DNA of 64,000 bases from CAZOOK01 sp964581385 (GCA_964581385.1 CAZOOK010000002.1:124001-188000); one strand, 5' to 3'. Numbered from the stretch's first letter, positions 9,612 to 18,607 are shown. The notes: generated by a model from the sequence alone, not told the origin. Program-made: numbers and translations.

Positions 9612-9667
9612 GGCCAACCTCGAAACTGTGAATCGGGGAAAGGGCGCGGAGTTTACTGGAGTTGCCA

Positions 9668-10126
9668 TTATCCGGCAACCGCAGGCCGAAATCCGGCCGG
9701 CAGGTGCGGCCGCAGCGCCGAAACGCGGACATCGAGCTCAGTGGCTGAATAAGGTCGCGCGGGCGCCTTGCCCCACACCGGTGCCGGCCACGCGGCATCG
9801 CCGGCAAAGCGAACGATGTGATGCACATGCAGCTGCGGCACCACGTTGCCGAGCGCCGCGACATTGAGCTTGTCGCCGCAGAACGTTGCCATCAACGCGC
9901 GCCCGAGAGCCACTGACTCATGCAGCAGCAGCAACTGATCGGGTTCGGCCAGTTCGTATATTTCGCGCACGCCGGGACGCTGCGGCACAAGGATGAACCA
10001 CGGATAGCTCGCGTCGTTCATAAGCAGCACCGTGCACAATTCAAACACGCCGAGCCGATGGCAACTCGTCGCCAGCCGTTCATCGAGAACAAACGGAGCT
10101 ATTCCGCTGGTTACGGCAGAGCTCAT
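9668..10126 (-). CDS. HIT family protein (histidine triad nucleotide-binding)
   Basis: A 152-aa protein of the histidine triad superfamily, small nucleotide hydrolases or transferases. The triad appears near the C-terminus as QLHVHHIVRF, with asparagine and Asp-rich segments upstream (LMNDASYPWFILVPQRPG) as expected for the fold. The start ATG at 10126 shares a base with the stop of the thioesterase gene, giving TGATG coupling. The substrate cannot be named from sequence. A longer frame going upstream is only the thioesterase gene read in another phase. Confidence 0.88.
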   Translation of the reverse strand: MSSAVTSGIAPFVLDERLATSCHRLGVFELCTVLLMNDASYPWFILVPQRPGVREIYELAEPDQLLLLHESVALGRALMATFCGDKLNVAALGNVVPQLHVHHIVRFAGDAAWPAPVWGKAPARPYSATELDVRVSALRPHLPAGFRPAVAG

Positions 10127-10560
10127 CACTTCCCGCTCCGCTGCACCACCGCCATGGTCAACCGTGAAATACAGACGAGCTGCTGCTGCTCGTCTTCGAT
10201 GCGGATCTCCCAGATCTGCGTCGTGCGTCCGGTATGCAGCGGGCGCGCGGTGCCGGTCACGATTCCCGCAGTAGCGCCGCGCACGTGATTGGCATTGATC
10301 TCCAAGCCAAAAGCGACTTCCCGCTGCGCATCCAGGCAAAGATTGGCGCCAAAACTGCCCAATTCTTCGGCGAGCGCGACCGAAGCACCGCCATGGAGGC
10401 GACCGAAGGGCTGGCGCGTATGTTCGTCAACCGGCATCGTGCCGCGCACGTAGTCATCTCCGATCTCGGTAATGCGTATACCGATTCGTTCCCCGAGAGT
10501 TCCCCGCTGAAAACGGGCCACAGCCTCGAGATTGGCTGGGGACTTCCAGATCGCCATCAA
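10126..10560 (-). CDS. Hotdog-fold thioesterase (YdiI/EntH-like)
   Basis: Acyl-CoA thioesterase of the PaaI/YdiI branch (144 aa). The signature GRLHGGASVALAEELGS (about 52-68) includes the HGG and the catalytic Glu seen in E. coli YdiI and EntH. The rest fits one hotdog domain. An AGGAG ribosome site lies 7 bases before the ATG. It is the first gene of a two-gene unit with the HIT protein. The natural acyl-CoA is unknown; menaquinone-type DHNA-CoA or general housekeeping are both possible. Confidence 0.9.
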   Translation of the reverse strand: MMAIWKSPANLEAVARFQRGTLGERIGIRITEIGDDYVRGTMPVDEHTRQPFGRLHGGASVALAEELGSFGANLCLDAQREVAFGLEINANHVRGATAGIVTGTARPLHTGRTTQIWEIRIEDEQQQLVCISRLTMAVVQRSGK

Positions 10561-10641
10561 TTCACTCCTATTGAGAACCCCAGTCTAACGCGCGATTCCT
10601 CCGGCTTGGCTAAACTGCATCCGTCGTTCACTGGAATCACC

Positions 10642-11589
10642 ATGATGCCTCGCACAGCGCTGATCGCCGGCGCCACTGGATTTCTCGGCCAGCTCCTGAC
10701 CAGGCGGCTGATAACCAATCCGAATTATGGCGCCGCGCGCGCACTGTCGCGCCGCGAACCTGGTCATGACCCACGCATCGAATGGCTGCGGACGGACTTC
10801 TCGGATCTGAGCGCATTCGGCGACCGCCTCACCGTCGATGATGTCTTCTGCTGCCTGGGCACCACGCTCGACAAATGCGACGGCTCGTATCAAGAGCGCG
10901 AACGCATCGAATACGGCATGGTGGTGGATGTCGCACGAGCGTGCCGCGCGGCAGGTGCGAAACGCTTCTATGTCGTTTCTTCTATGCTCGCCTCGCGCTT
11001 TTCACCATTCCATCACCACCGCATCAAGGCACGCATGGAACGTGCGGTCGCGCAGCTCGGCTTCGATGGTGTCGGTATTATCCGCGCGCCTCTGTTTCTC
11101 GGCGCCCGCGAGGACGATTTCCGCTTCTGGGAAGATTTCTTCAGGCAGACGGTGGCGTCGCTGGTGTCGCCACTGCTGATCGGCCCTTTGCAGCCGCTGC
11201 GGCCGCGGCAAATCGATTTCGTTGCCGAAACGATCATGATGATCGCCATGCTTCAGGAAAGGGGCATAAACGTTCACTATGTACCGCTGCGCAAAACGGT
11301 TGTAGCACAGGCCAAAGTGGCCGCAGGCCCGCCAACTTCGCCCAAATTCGAGGACGAACCACCGCCCCCGAAGTACACGAAGCAGGAAAATTTTGCGCGC
11401 CTCGAACAAGGCAATGCGATGCGACTGAAAGCTTCGGCCTCGCTGACTTCGAACATTACCGCACCAGGCCCGCAGGCCTGGGGTGACGCCTCGCGCGAAG
11501 GACCCTACGCGGTGCATGAGGTGCCAGGGTCGGGCACGTCAAGCGGTGGCAAAACTGCGTCGGCTTCATCCGAGGGTCCAACCCCCTGA
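10642..11589 (+). CDS. NAD(P)-binding oxidoreductase, HTATIP2-like, with long C-terminal tail
   Basis: Rossmann-fold atypical short-chain dehydrogenase. The N-terminus has the nucleotide motif GATGFLG (about 11-17). VDDVFCCLGTT (about 69-79) and FYVVSSMLA resemble the HTATIP2/oxidoreductase family of about 215-230 residues. Here the ORF continues to 315 aa; from about residue 225 the sequence is rich in Pro, Ala, Ser and Lys and shows no domain. ATG at 10642 or 10645 fits; the frame is open for some 400 bases further upstream but that part is antisense to the thioesterase. No operon partner. Confidence 0.82.
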   Translation: MMPRTALIAGATGFLGQLLTRRLITNPNYGAARALSRREPGHDPRIEWLRTDFSDLSAFGDRLTVDDVFCCLGTTLDKCDGSYQERERIEYGMVVDVARACRAAGAKRFYVVSSMLASRFSPFHHHRIKARMERAVAQLGFDGVGIIRAPLFLGAREDDFRFWEDFFRQTVASLVSPLLIGPLQPLRPRQIDFVAETIMMIAMLQERGINVHYVPLRKTVVAQAKVAAGPPTSPKFEDEPPPPKYTKQENFARLEQGNAMRLKASASLTSNITAPGPQAWGDASREGPYAVHEVPGSGTSSGGKTASASSEGPTP

Positions 11590-11768
11590 TCGTCTGCAGC
11601 GGAGCGCGGGAGTACACGTTGCCGCGACTTTCAGCGCTCGCTTGGAACCCTGCCATGGGCGCTGCTTGTCACGTTTGCGCCAGCCAAGGTCGCCGCCGAA
11701 GTCTTTGAGCGCTTGCATCAGCCGGATGGCGCCACTGCCGCGAAAGTGATCGTCGTCGTCGAATGTCC

Positions 11769-12488
11769 CTACAGCTTTGCCGCGGGCCCCGGCAGCACGT
11801 ACAACAGCACCGAAAAGTAATGGCAGACACTGCCCGCAAGCACAAAGGCGTGCCAGATCGCATGATGGTAAGGCAATCGCTCCCAAGCATAGAAAATCAC
11901 ACCAAAGCTGTAACACAGTCCGCCCGCGAGCAACAGCCATAAGCCGCCGCTATCGATGTTGGCGATCAACGGCTTCGCTGCCACCAGGCCGCACCAACCC
12001 ATCAGCAGATATACCGCGGTCGATAGCACCTCGAAACGTCCGGTGGTGAACAGCTTGAACCCGATGCCGATCAACGCCAGTGCCCATACGAAACCGAACA
12101 GGGCCCAGCCGCTGGTGCTGTGCAGAGCCACCAGCGTGAACGGCGTGTAGGTGCCCGCGATCAGCACATAGATCAGACAGTGGTCGACAATACGCAGCAT
12201 GTGCTTGGTGCCGGGCAATGCCGGCTCCGGGATGCTGTGAAACAACGTCGAAGCGGTGTACATCAGGACCAGTGCGGTACCAAAAACCGCCGACGACACG
12301 ACATCGACGGCGCGGCCCCAGACATAGGATTTGGCGACCAGAATGGTGAGCCCGGCGATCGACAGCAGCGCGCCGAAACCGTGCGTGAGGCCGTGCGCGA
12401 GTTCCTCGCCGAAGGTGTAGATCGTCGCCCGCGCCTGAGCAACCCGCGCGTCGGGATGCGGCGCTTCGACGTCCGGCGGACTTCTAAT
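11769..12488 (-). CDS. Haemolysin III / YqfA family membrane protein, apparent ATT start
   Basis: Seven-helix membrane protein of the HlyIII/PAQR superfamily (239 aa if started at 12488). The family N-terminus YTFGEELAHGLTHGFGALLS is at 12420-12361, followed by STLFHS and DHCLIYVLIAGTYTPF, and a C-terminal HAIWHAFVLAGSVCHY with the metal-binding histidines. There is no ATG, GTG or TTG in this frame before that conserved start. The only GTG (12299) would remove the first helix and the first conserved Glu/His motif. An ATT at 12488 overlaps the nfeD stop (ATTAG) and follows GGAGAAGG, so it is the best start. Confidence 0.8.
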   Translation of the reverse strand: MRSPPDVEAPHPDARVAQARATIYTFGEELAHGLTHGFGALLSIAGLTILVAKSYVWGRAVDVVSSAVFGTALVLMYTASTLFHSIPEPALPGTKHMLRIVDHCLIYVLIAGTYTPFTLVALHSTSGWALFGFVWALALIGIGFKLFTTGRFEVLSTAVYLLMGWCGLVAAKPLIANIDSGGLWLLLAGGLCYSFGVIFYAWERLPYHHAIWHAFVLAGSVCHYFSVLLYVLPGPAAKL

Positions 12489-12933
12489 CGACCTTCTCCA
12501 CTTTCAGCGTGGCGCCGTCCACCGCTGTCACACGCACGCGGCTCGACGCCGGCAGGTCGGGGCCGGCAATGCGCCACTGCCCATCATCGACACGCAGGTG
12601 GCCGATGCCGTTGACGATCGGCACGTCCAGCGAAAACACGCGGCCGACATAGGTGCGCCCGCGGTCATTCAATGGCGTGCGTTCGATGGCTTCGCGACCA
12701 CCATCGCGCGGGCGCAACCGGCGCCAGGTATAGATCGAGCCGATCGCCAGCGTTGCGAAGATCACCACCTGCCACAACCATGTAATCGTCGGCACGGCCA
12801 GAAGGACGGCGCCGACGATCAGTGCAGCGATTCCCAGCCATAGAAAGAATGCGCCAGGCAGGAACGCTTCGAGCGCCAGCAGCACCAGGCCGGCCGCCCA
12901 CCAATGCCAGTATTCGACTGCGAAGTCGGTCAC
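12484..12933 (-). CDS. NfeD-like membrane protein, partner of the SPFH protein
   Basis: A 149-aa protein with two to three membrane helices (about 10-75) and a C-terminal OB-fold soluble domain (about 88-149) containing GRVFSLDVPIVNGIGHLRVDD. This matches E. coli YbbK/NfeD1b, which pairs with the stomatin-like QmcA in membrane microdomains. Its start overlaps the qmcA stop by four bases. Its end overlaps the proposed haemolysin III start, so all three genes form one operon. Confidence 0.92.
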   Translation of the reverse strand: MTDFAVEYWHWWAAGLVLLALEAFLPGAFFLWLGIAALIVGAVLLAVPTITWLWQVVIFATLAIGSIYTWRRLRPRDGGREAIERTPLNDRGRTYVGRVFSLDVPIVNGIGHLRVDDGQWRIAGPDLPASSRVRVTAVDGATLKVEKVD

Positions 12934-13883
12934 GGCTTGCCCTGCATCGCCTGTTTCGTCAGCTCCGCAATGCCACCAAGCGCACCGATCACGTTGCCTG
13001 CTTCCAGCGGCATAAGCACCAGCTTCTGATTCGGGCTTGCGGCGATGCGCCCCAATGCTTCGATGTATTTCTGCGCGATGAAGTAATTGAGCGCCTGTGG
13101 ACTGCCCTTGGCGATCGCCTCGGAAACCACCTGCGTCGCGCGCGCTTCGGCTTCGGCTGAACGCTCGCGCGCTTCGGCTTCGCGGAATGCAGCTTCCTTC
13201 AGGCCTTCGGCTTCGAGAATGCGTTTCTGCTTCTCGGCCTCGGCGGCGAGAATCTCCGCCTGCCGCCCGCCTTCGGCCTTGAGAATTGCGGACTGTCGGG
13301 CCCCTTCGGCTTCCAGAATCGAAGCGCGCTTGTCACGCTCGGCCTTCATCTGACGACCCATCGAATCGATCAGATCAGCCGGCGGGCGGATATCTTTGAT
13401 CTCGATGCGCGTGACTTTCACGCCCCACGGCGAAGTGGCCTGATCGACCACCGACAGCAGCCGCGTGTTGATGTGGTCGCGCTGCGACAGCAGCTCATCA
13501 AGATCCATCGAGCCCATCACCGTGCGCAGATTGGTCATGGTCAGATTCAGAATCGCGTATTGGAGGTTTTGCACCTCGTAGGCCGCGCGCGCCGCATCGA
13601 GCACCTGGTAGAACACCACGCCGTCGACACCGACCATCGCATTGTCCTTGGTGATGACCTCCTGCGACGGCACATCCAACACCTGTTCCATCACCGACAG
13701 CCGCGTGCCGACACGCTCGATCCACGGCATTAGCAAATGCAAGCCCGGCTTCAGCGTTTTCTCATACTTGCCGAAGCGCTCCACGGTGTACTCGCGCCCC
13801 TGCGGCACTGTAACGACGGCACGAAACGCAGTGACGAAGGCGAAACCCAGAATAATGAAAATCAGAATCGATCCGGCGGCCAT
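12930..13883 (-). CDS. qmcA: SPFH/Band 7 membrane protease-associated protein QmcA
   Basis: Stomatin/prohibitin-family membrane scaffold (317 aa). One N-terminal helix (about 5-25) is followed by the Band 7 domain with VPQGREYTVERFGKYEKTL and the conserved DVPSQEVITKDN and GVKVTRIEIKDI. Residues about 185-265 form an Ala/Glu-rich coiled coil made of imperfect repeats of the type ILEAEGxRQ, which drives oligomerisation. Together with the downstream NfeD-like protein it forms the usual SPFH-NfeD pair, suggested to influence FtsH-type proteolysis and membrane order. Confidence 0.94.
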   Translation of the reverse strand: MAAGSILIFIILGFAFVTAFRAVVTVPQGREYTVERFGKYEKTLKPGLHLLMPWIERVGTRLSVMEQVLDVPSQEVITKDNAMVGVDGVVFYQVLDAARAAYEVQNLQYAILNLTMTNLRTVMGSMDLDELLSQRDHINTRLLSVVDQATSPWGVKVTRIEIKDIRPPADLIDSMGRQMKAERDKRASILEAEGARQSAILKAEGGRQAEILAAEAEKQKRILEAEGLKEAAFREAEARERSAEAEARATQVVSEAIAKGSPQALNYFIAQKYIEALGRIAASPNQKLVLMPLEAGNVIGALGGIAELTKQAMQGKP

Positions 13884-13915
13884 GGCTTTCCTTGCAAACT
13901 GTGGGAAGTCTGATT

Positions 13916-15145
13916 CTAGGATATTCGAGAATCCCCGCTAGTCGGCGTCGTTGCAGAAATAACGACCGGCTCGCACTCCGCGCCCAGCGCATGCGCCGCC
14001 ATGCGCGCAGCGAGCCATTTGCCGAGACGCTGGCTCGGCAGCTCAACCCAGCGGCACATGATTTCCGATACCAGCAACGCAATCGGCACCGCGACCGTGA
14101 GCAATTGCCAGGCTGGCACGCGGTCGTGAAAGGCATGAACGACCGCAAGTATGACGATCAGATGCACCAGGTACAGACTGTAGGAAACGCGACCGAGCCA
14201 GCGCGGCAGCGCGTGCCCGAGCATCACCTGCGCGCGCGCAGAAGTCAGGCAGAGCACGAGCAACAACAATGCGCCGATCAACGAACCGAAGAAGAAGAAT
14301 GTGTAGGAGATGTTGTAATCAGGAATCGACAACAGCACAGCGGAAACAAACCAAAGGCCGATACGCACGAAAGACGACAGGCCGTCGACGGCGTTCCTCA
14401 CCGCATCCAAATGCGCGGCGAGCGCGGCCCCGGCGATGAAAAAAAGTGCCAGCTGACCCGAACCAGCGAACGAGCCGGCGATGTCGCGCATCATCGGCAC
14501 TCCGATATGGATTAACCCGTACTTCTTCAGCGCCGTGAGCGCGAGATAAGCAAACACGCCACCGGCCAGCGCCCGCCGCGGCCATGCGATGGCCAGCGCC
14601 GCCAGCAGCGGAAATACGACGGAAATCCGCATTTCATGCACCAGGCTCCAGATCGGATTGTCCAGCGACTGGAATCTATCGATGCCAGGAATTGCCAGAT
14701 GCCCGAGCACGAGCTGCCAGGTCACCGGCTCATTCCACGAGCTGTTGAACCACTCGTCGAGCTCTGGGACAGGCTTGGCTGCGAGCACTGCGCATAGCAC
14801 TGCGGCAAGCAGGACCGCGGCGGCGAACGGTATGTAAAGCCTGAAGAAACGCTTGATCAAGTACTGCCGATAAGGCGGCTGGCGATGCGCCAGAATGGGC
14901 AGCGCGAGGACAAATCCACTCAGCGCGAAAAAAATGCTGACTGCCGACGGGCCGGCGATCAACAACCGAGCCGGCGTCGCCAAAAACCAGCCGCCGAGCT
15001 GCGCGAGCGAGTGCGGATGCAACAACCCGACGCCGGTATAAAGCGGGAATTTCCAGCGCTCGAACAGCCCGTTCGCGGAGTGATGAAACACAACGACGAG
15101 CGCCGCAATGCCCCGAATCGAATCCAGCTCCCCAACACGACGCAT
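13916..15145 (-). CDS. Acyltransferase 3 family membrane protein
   Basis: Ten-helix O-acyltransferase of the AT3/OafA type (409 aa), which transfers acyl groups to sugars or lipids of the envelope. The catalytic-type motif R-x10-H is visible as LDSIRG with VVVFHH (His 21/22). AVSIFFALSGFVLA and a C-terminal YSLYLVHL motif confirm the family. No SGNH domain is attached. The ATG at 15145 has GAGG 6 bases upstream; a weaker ATG at 15181 would add 12 residues. The acceptor cannot be predicted from the neighbours. Confidence 0.9.
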   Translation of the reverse strand: MRRVGELDSIRGIAALVVVFHHSANGLFERWKFPLYTGVGLLHPHSLAQLGGWFLATPARLLIAGPSAVSIFFALSGFVLALPILAHRQPPYRQYLIKRFFRLYIPFAAAVLLAAVLCAVLAAKPVPELDEWFNSSWNEPVTWQLVLGHLAIPGIDRFQSLDNPIWSLVHEMRISVVFPLLAALAIAWPRRALAGGVFAYLALTALKKYGLIHIGVPMMRDIAGSFAGSGQLALFFIAGAALAAHLDAVRNAVDGLSSFVRIGLWFVSAVLLSIPDYNISYTFFFFGSLIGALLLLVLCLTSARAQVMLGHALPRWLGRVSYSLYLVHLIVILAVVHAFHDRVPAWQLLTVAVPIALLVSEIMCRWVELPSQRLGKWLAARMAAHALGAECEPVVISATTPTSGDSRIS

Positions 15146-15270
15146 CAAAACCTCATCTATACAGCTTGCGTAACGCCTCATTTACTTCGCATTTTGAACC
15201 GCGAAGGTCGAAGCATATTCAGGCGAATTCCGAATTCTGTGCCGGAAAGGTGAATCGGCCAACCGTTTAT

Positions 15271-15684
15271 TTATCTGGCCTGCGCCTGGGCAAGCGCCTT
15301 GATTCGTTCCACCATCGAATAAAAACCGTTGCGACGGTTCATGGTCAGATTGCTTTCGAGTCCGAGCCGGGCAAACGCTTCGTTCAGATCGAGGGCCAGA
15401 ATTTCGCGCGGCGTGCGATCGGTCACCAGCATCAGCAGCACCGCAATCAGCCCGCGCACGATGTGCGCGTCAGAATCTCCACGAAAGTGCAGGCGCGGCG
15501 GCGTTCCCGGTTCGATCTGCGCGGTCAACCATACCTGGCTCATACAACCGCGAACCTTGTTGGCTTCGGAGTGCTCGGCCTCGGACATTGGTTCGAGTTT
15601 GCGCCCGATTTCAATGAGATAGCGATAACGCTCCTCCCAATCGGCCAGCATTTCAAAGGTATCGGTGAGTTCTTCCAATCGCAT
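15271..15684 (-). CDS. sufE: SufE-type cysteine desulfuration protein
   Basis: Accepts sulfane sulfur from a cysteine desulfurase (SufS or CsdA) for iron-sulfur cluster assembly (137 aa). The reactive cysteine lies in NKVRGCMSQVWL near residue 47, in the family's usual position. DSDAHIVRGLIAVLL and RRNGFYSMVERIK match the rest of the fold. No desulfurase or other suf gene is in the window, so its partner must be elsewhere. Divergent from msrP. Confidence 0.94.
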   Translation of the reverse strand: MRLEELTDTFEMLADWEERYRYLIEIGRKLEPMSEAEHSEANKVRGCMSQVWLTAQIEPGTPPRLHFRGDSDAHIVRGLIAVLLMLVTDRTPREILALDLNEAFARLGLESNLTMNRRNGFYSMVERIKALAQAQAR

Positions 15685-15791
15685 CGGGAATGGGGTTTAG
15701 TCCGTATATCCGAAATATTAACCCTGAACCTTGCCATCCATGATGAAGTCTGACTTGGAAAGAGGGTGGAAGCTGCAACAAGGGGATATGC

Positions 15792-16763
15792 ATGCTGATT
15801 AGATCGACAAGGCCGTTCCTGGTTCGCCCGTCCGAATTGACACCGGAAACGGTGTACTTCGAAAGGCGCCGCTTTATCGCACAGATGGGATTGGGCGCGA
15901 TCGGGTTGGCGATGGCTGGCTGTGGACACGCTGAGCAGGCAGCGGCGAAATCCATCGCACCAGCTGCCTCCGGTGTGGGTCTCAACGTGGCGAAAAAATC
16001 AGAAAGGGCGGGCGGCGAAATGCCAACGCCGTTTGAGGATGTGACGCACTACAACAATTACTATGAGTTCGGCACCGGCAAAGAAGACCCGGCGCGCAAC
16101 GCCGGCACGCTGAAAACACGTCCGTGGTCGGTCACGGTCGAAGGCGAATGCGAAGCACCGGGCCGGATCGATCTCGACGATCTGCTAAAACCTTACGCGC
16201 TCGAGGAACGCATCTACCGCCACCGCTGCGTCGAAGCGTGGAGCATCGTCGTGCCGTGGACCGGTTTCCCGCTTGCCGATCTGCTGAAGCACTTCAAGCC
16301 CACTTCGAAAGCGAAGTACGTGTCCTTCTTCACATTATTCGCCGACACGCAGATGCCGGACGCCGGAAGCACGCTGCAATGGCCGTATCGCGAAGGATTG
16401 CGCATCGATGAGGCGATGCATCCACTCGCGTTCGTGTCGGTCGGACTTTATGGCAAGGTGCTGCCGAACCAGAACGGCGCGCCACTGCGGCTGACCATTC
16501 CGTGGAAATACGGCTTCAAGAGCATCAAGTCGATCGTGCGCATCCGCTTCGTCGAGCAGATGCCCGAGACCACCTGGAACTTCGTCGGGCCACAGGAATA
16601 TGGCTTTTACTCGAATGTGAATCCGGATGTGGACCATCCGCGCTGGAGCCAAAAAACAGAGCGTCGACTCGGCGAGCTATTCAAGCGCAAGACCTTGATG
16701 TTCAACGGCTACCCGGAAGTAGCCTCACTGTATGCCGGCATGGACCTGCGGAACAGTTTCTGA
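15792..16763 (+). CDS. msrP: Periplasmic methionine sulfoxide reductase, molybdopterin subunit MsrP
   Basis: Catalytic subunit (323 aa) that reduces methionine sulfoxide in periplasmic proteins using a molybdopterin cofactor. The N-terminus has a twin-arginine signal (ERRRFIAQMGLG) ending in MAGCG, which could also be read as a lipobox. YRHRCVEAWSIVVPWTGF carries the molybdenum-ligating cysteine. GAPLRLTIPWKYGFKSIKSI is typical. The ATG has AGGGG upstream. It is coupled to msrQ through TGATG. Confidence 0.95.
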   Translation: MLIRSTRPFLVRPSELTPETVYFERRRFIAQMGLGAIGLAMAGCGHAEQAAAKSIAPAASGVGLNVAKKSERAGGEMPTPFEDVTHYNNYYEFGTGKEDPARNAGTLKTRPWSVTVEGECEAPGRIDLDDLLKPYALEERIYRHRCVEAWSIVVPWTGFPLADLLKHFKPTSKAKYVSFFTLFADTQMPDAGSTLQWPYREGLRIDEAMHPLAFVSVGLYGKVLPNQNGAPLRLTIPWKYGFKSIKSIVRIRFVEQMPETTWNFVGPQEYGFYSNVNPDVDHPRWSQKTERRLGELFKRKTLMFNGYPEVASLYAGMDLRNSF

Positions 16764-17368
16764 TGCGGCTGTGGCCATGGCGTATCGCCGCGTGGGCGCT
16801 CGCGCTCGTCCCGCTCGGCGAACTGCTGTGGCGCGGCTTCCACGCGCAGCTCGGCGCGAATCCGATCGAGTTCGTCGAGCATTTCACCGGTCTGTGGTCG
16901 CTGCGCTTGCTGCTGGTCACACTGGCCATGACGCCGCTGCGTACCCTTACCGGCCGCCTGGAGCCAATCCGGATCCGTCGCACGCTGGGGCTATGGGCTT
17001 ATGCGTTCGTGTGCCTGCATTTCTCAATCTATTTGATTTTCGATCTCGAATTCTCGCCCGCGCAACTCGCAGATGACCTGCTGAAACGTACTTACATCAC
17101 GCTCGGTTTTAGCGCATGGCTGCTGCTGCTACCGCTCGCGATTACCTCGACAAACAGCTGGCAGCGTCGCCTGAAACGCCACTGGAAAACACTGCACCGC
17201 CTGATCTATCCCGCCATTGTGCTCGGCGGCCTGCACTACTTGTGGCTGGTCAAGGCGGACATCCACGATCCTCTAACTTATCTAGCGGTGATAGCCGTAT
17301 TGCTGACGTACCGGCTGCCGTGGAGGGGTATACTTCGCGCCCGCTCCGCCCCTGAACCGACTCTGTGA
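16763..17368 (+). CDS. msrQ: Membrane haem subunit MsrQ
   Basis: Haem b membrane protein (201 aa) that passes electrons from the quinone pool or flavin reductase to MsrP. About six helices are visible. Conserved histidines appear in CLHFSIYL and the C-terminal WKTLHRLIYPAIVLGGLHYLW, the haem ligands of the ferric-reductase-like domain. The ATG shares its A with the msrP stop, and the stop overlaps the rph GTG (GTGA). Confidence 0.94.
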   Translation: MRLWPWRIAAWALALVPLGELLWRGFHAQLGANPIEFVEHFTGLWSLRLLLVTLAMTPLRTLTGRLEPIRIRRTLGLWAYAFVCLHFSIYLIFDLEFSPAQLADDLLKRTYITLGFSAWLLLLPLAITSTNSWQRRLKRHWKTLHRLIYPAIVLGGLHYLWLVKADIHDPLTYLAVIAVLLTYRLPWRGILRARSAPEPTL

Positions 17369-18087
17369 CACGCTCCTCCGGCCGCACCCCTGACCAGCTT
17401 CGTCCCGTTACGATCGAACGCAAATTCACCCGCCACGCCGAGGGCTCCGTGCTGGTCAGCTTCGGCGATACGCGCGTGCTGTGCACCGCCAGCGTCGAAG
17501 AGCGGGCGCCGGCGTGGAAGAAAGAGCAGGGCGGCGGTTGGCTGACCGCCGAATACGGCATGCTGCCGCGCGCCACGCATACGCGCGGCAAGCGCGAAGC
17601 GGCGCAGGGCAAGCAAAGTGGACGAACACAAGAAATCCAGCGTCTGATCGGGCGCAGCCTGCGCGCGGTGCTGGATCTCGACGCACTCGGCAATTTCACC
17701 ATCACCATCGACTGCGACGTACTGCAGGCCGATGGCGGCACCCGCACCGCATCAATCACCGGCGGCTATGTCGCCATGGTCGATGCGATCAACGCGCTGC
17801 GTGGCCGCGGCGCGCTGAAGAAAAATCCTGTACACGGCCATGTCGCCGCCGTGTCGGTCGGTATCTGGCGCGGTACGCCGGTGCTCGACCTCGACTATCC
17901 GGAAGATTCCGACTGCGAGACCGACATGAACGTGGTGATGAACGAAGCCGGCCAGTTCATTGAACTTCAGGGCACGGCCGAGGGCCATGCGTTCCGCCGC
18001 GAGGAACTCGATACGATGCTGGCACTCGCCGGCAAGGGCATCGGGGAACTGATTGAAATTCAGCGGCAGGCGCTCGCTAAAGTCTGA
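17365..18087 (+). CDS. rph: Ribonuclease PH
   Basis: Phosphorolytic 3'-5' exoribonuclease that trims tRNA precursors (240 aa). The RNase PH signatures are RPVTIERKFTRHAEGSVLV, the basic loop EYGMLPRATHTR, IGRSLRAVLD and DCDVLQADGGTRTASITG. The GTG start at 17365 overlaps the msrQ stop by four bases. Grouping with rdgB and hemW downstream is a common proteobacterial arrangement; the DoxX-like gene and argC are inserted between them here. Confidence 0.96.
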   Translation: MTRSSGRTPDQLRPVTIERKFTRHAEGSVLVSFGDTRVLCTASVEERAPAWKKEQGGGWLTAEYGMLPRATHTRGKREAAQGKQSGRTQEIQRLIGRSLRAVLDLDALGNFTITIDCDVLQADGGTRTASITGGYVAMVDAINALRGRGALKKNPVHGHVAAVSVGIWRGTPVLDLDYPEDSDCETDMNVVMNEAGQFIELQGTAEGHAFRREELDTMLALAGKGIGELIEIQRQALAKV

Positions 18088-18169
18088 ATGGGACTGCGAC
18101 GGAAATACTCCAAAGCGCGTCCACTGTACGGCCGGGGATCCCGAGCATGCGGCCAATAGCGGAGTAGTC

Positions 18170-18574
18170 ATGAACGGCAAATGGGCATCCCGGATCGGGC
18201 TGGCGGTGTTCTTCACGGCAGGTGGTATCACGCACTTCACCAGCGACAGGGATTTCGCGAGCATCGTGCCGCCAGCGCTGCCGTATCCACTGCAAATCGT
18301 CTGGGCCACCGGCGTCATGGAATTGCTGTTCGCCGCAGCGCTTTTGCAGAACCGCTATCTGCCGCAGATCGGCTTCCTGCTGTCGCTGTATCTGCTGGCC
18401 GTGCTACCTGCCAATATCTACATGGCTGTAGCCGGCATTTCCATATTCATGGAGCACGTCCCCACTTGGGCGGCATGGGCGCGGATTCCATTGCAATTTC
18501 CGCTGATCGCGCTGATTCTGTGGGCAACGGAGGCATGGCCATTGCGGCGCGCATTCGAGTTTTCGCGGGCCTGA
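18170..18574 (+). CDS. DoxX-like small membrane protein
   Basis: A 134-aa protein with four predicted membrane helices, starting MNGKWASRIGLAVFF behind GGAG with 5-base spacing. GGITHFTSDRDFASIVPPALPYP and VWATGVMELLF are typical of the DoxX/MauE-type superfamily, in which members support redox or quinone-linked processes. The precise role is unknown. The upstream open frame (from 18053) is only rph read out of phase. Confidence 0.85.
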   Translation: MNGKWASRIGLAVFFTAGGITHFTSDRDFASIVPPALPYPLQIVWATGVMELLFAAALLQNRYLPQIGFLLSLYLLAVLPANIYMAVAGISIFMEHVPTWAAWARIPLQFPLIALILWATEAWPLRRAFEFSRA

Positions 18575-18607
18575 AAATCCGCACCTTCAAGCTGAAATAA
18601 CGCAAAG

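Noticed and set aside
11560..11590. A short GC-rich sequence (GAGGGTCCAACCCC) resembling interspersed repeats
   Set aside because: I see only one copy in the window, so it cannot be supported as a repeat.
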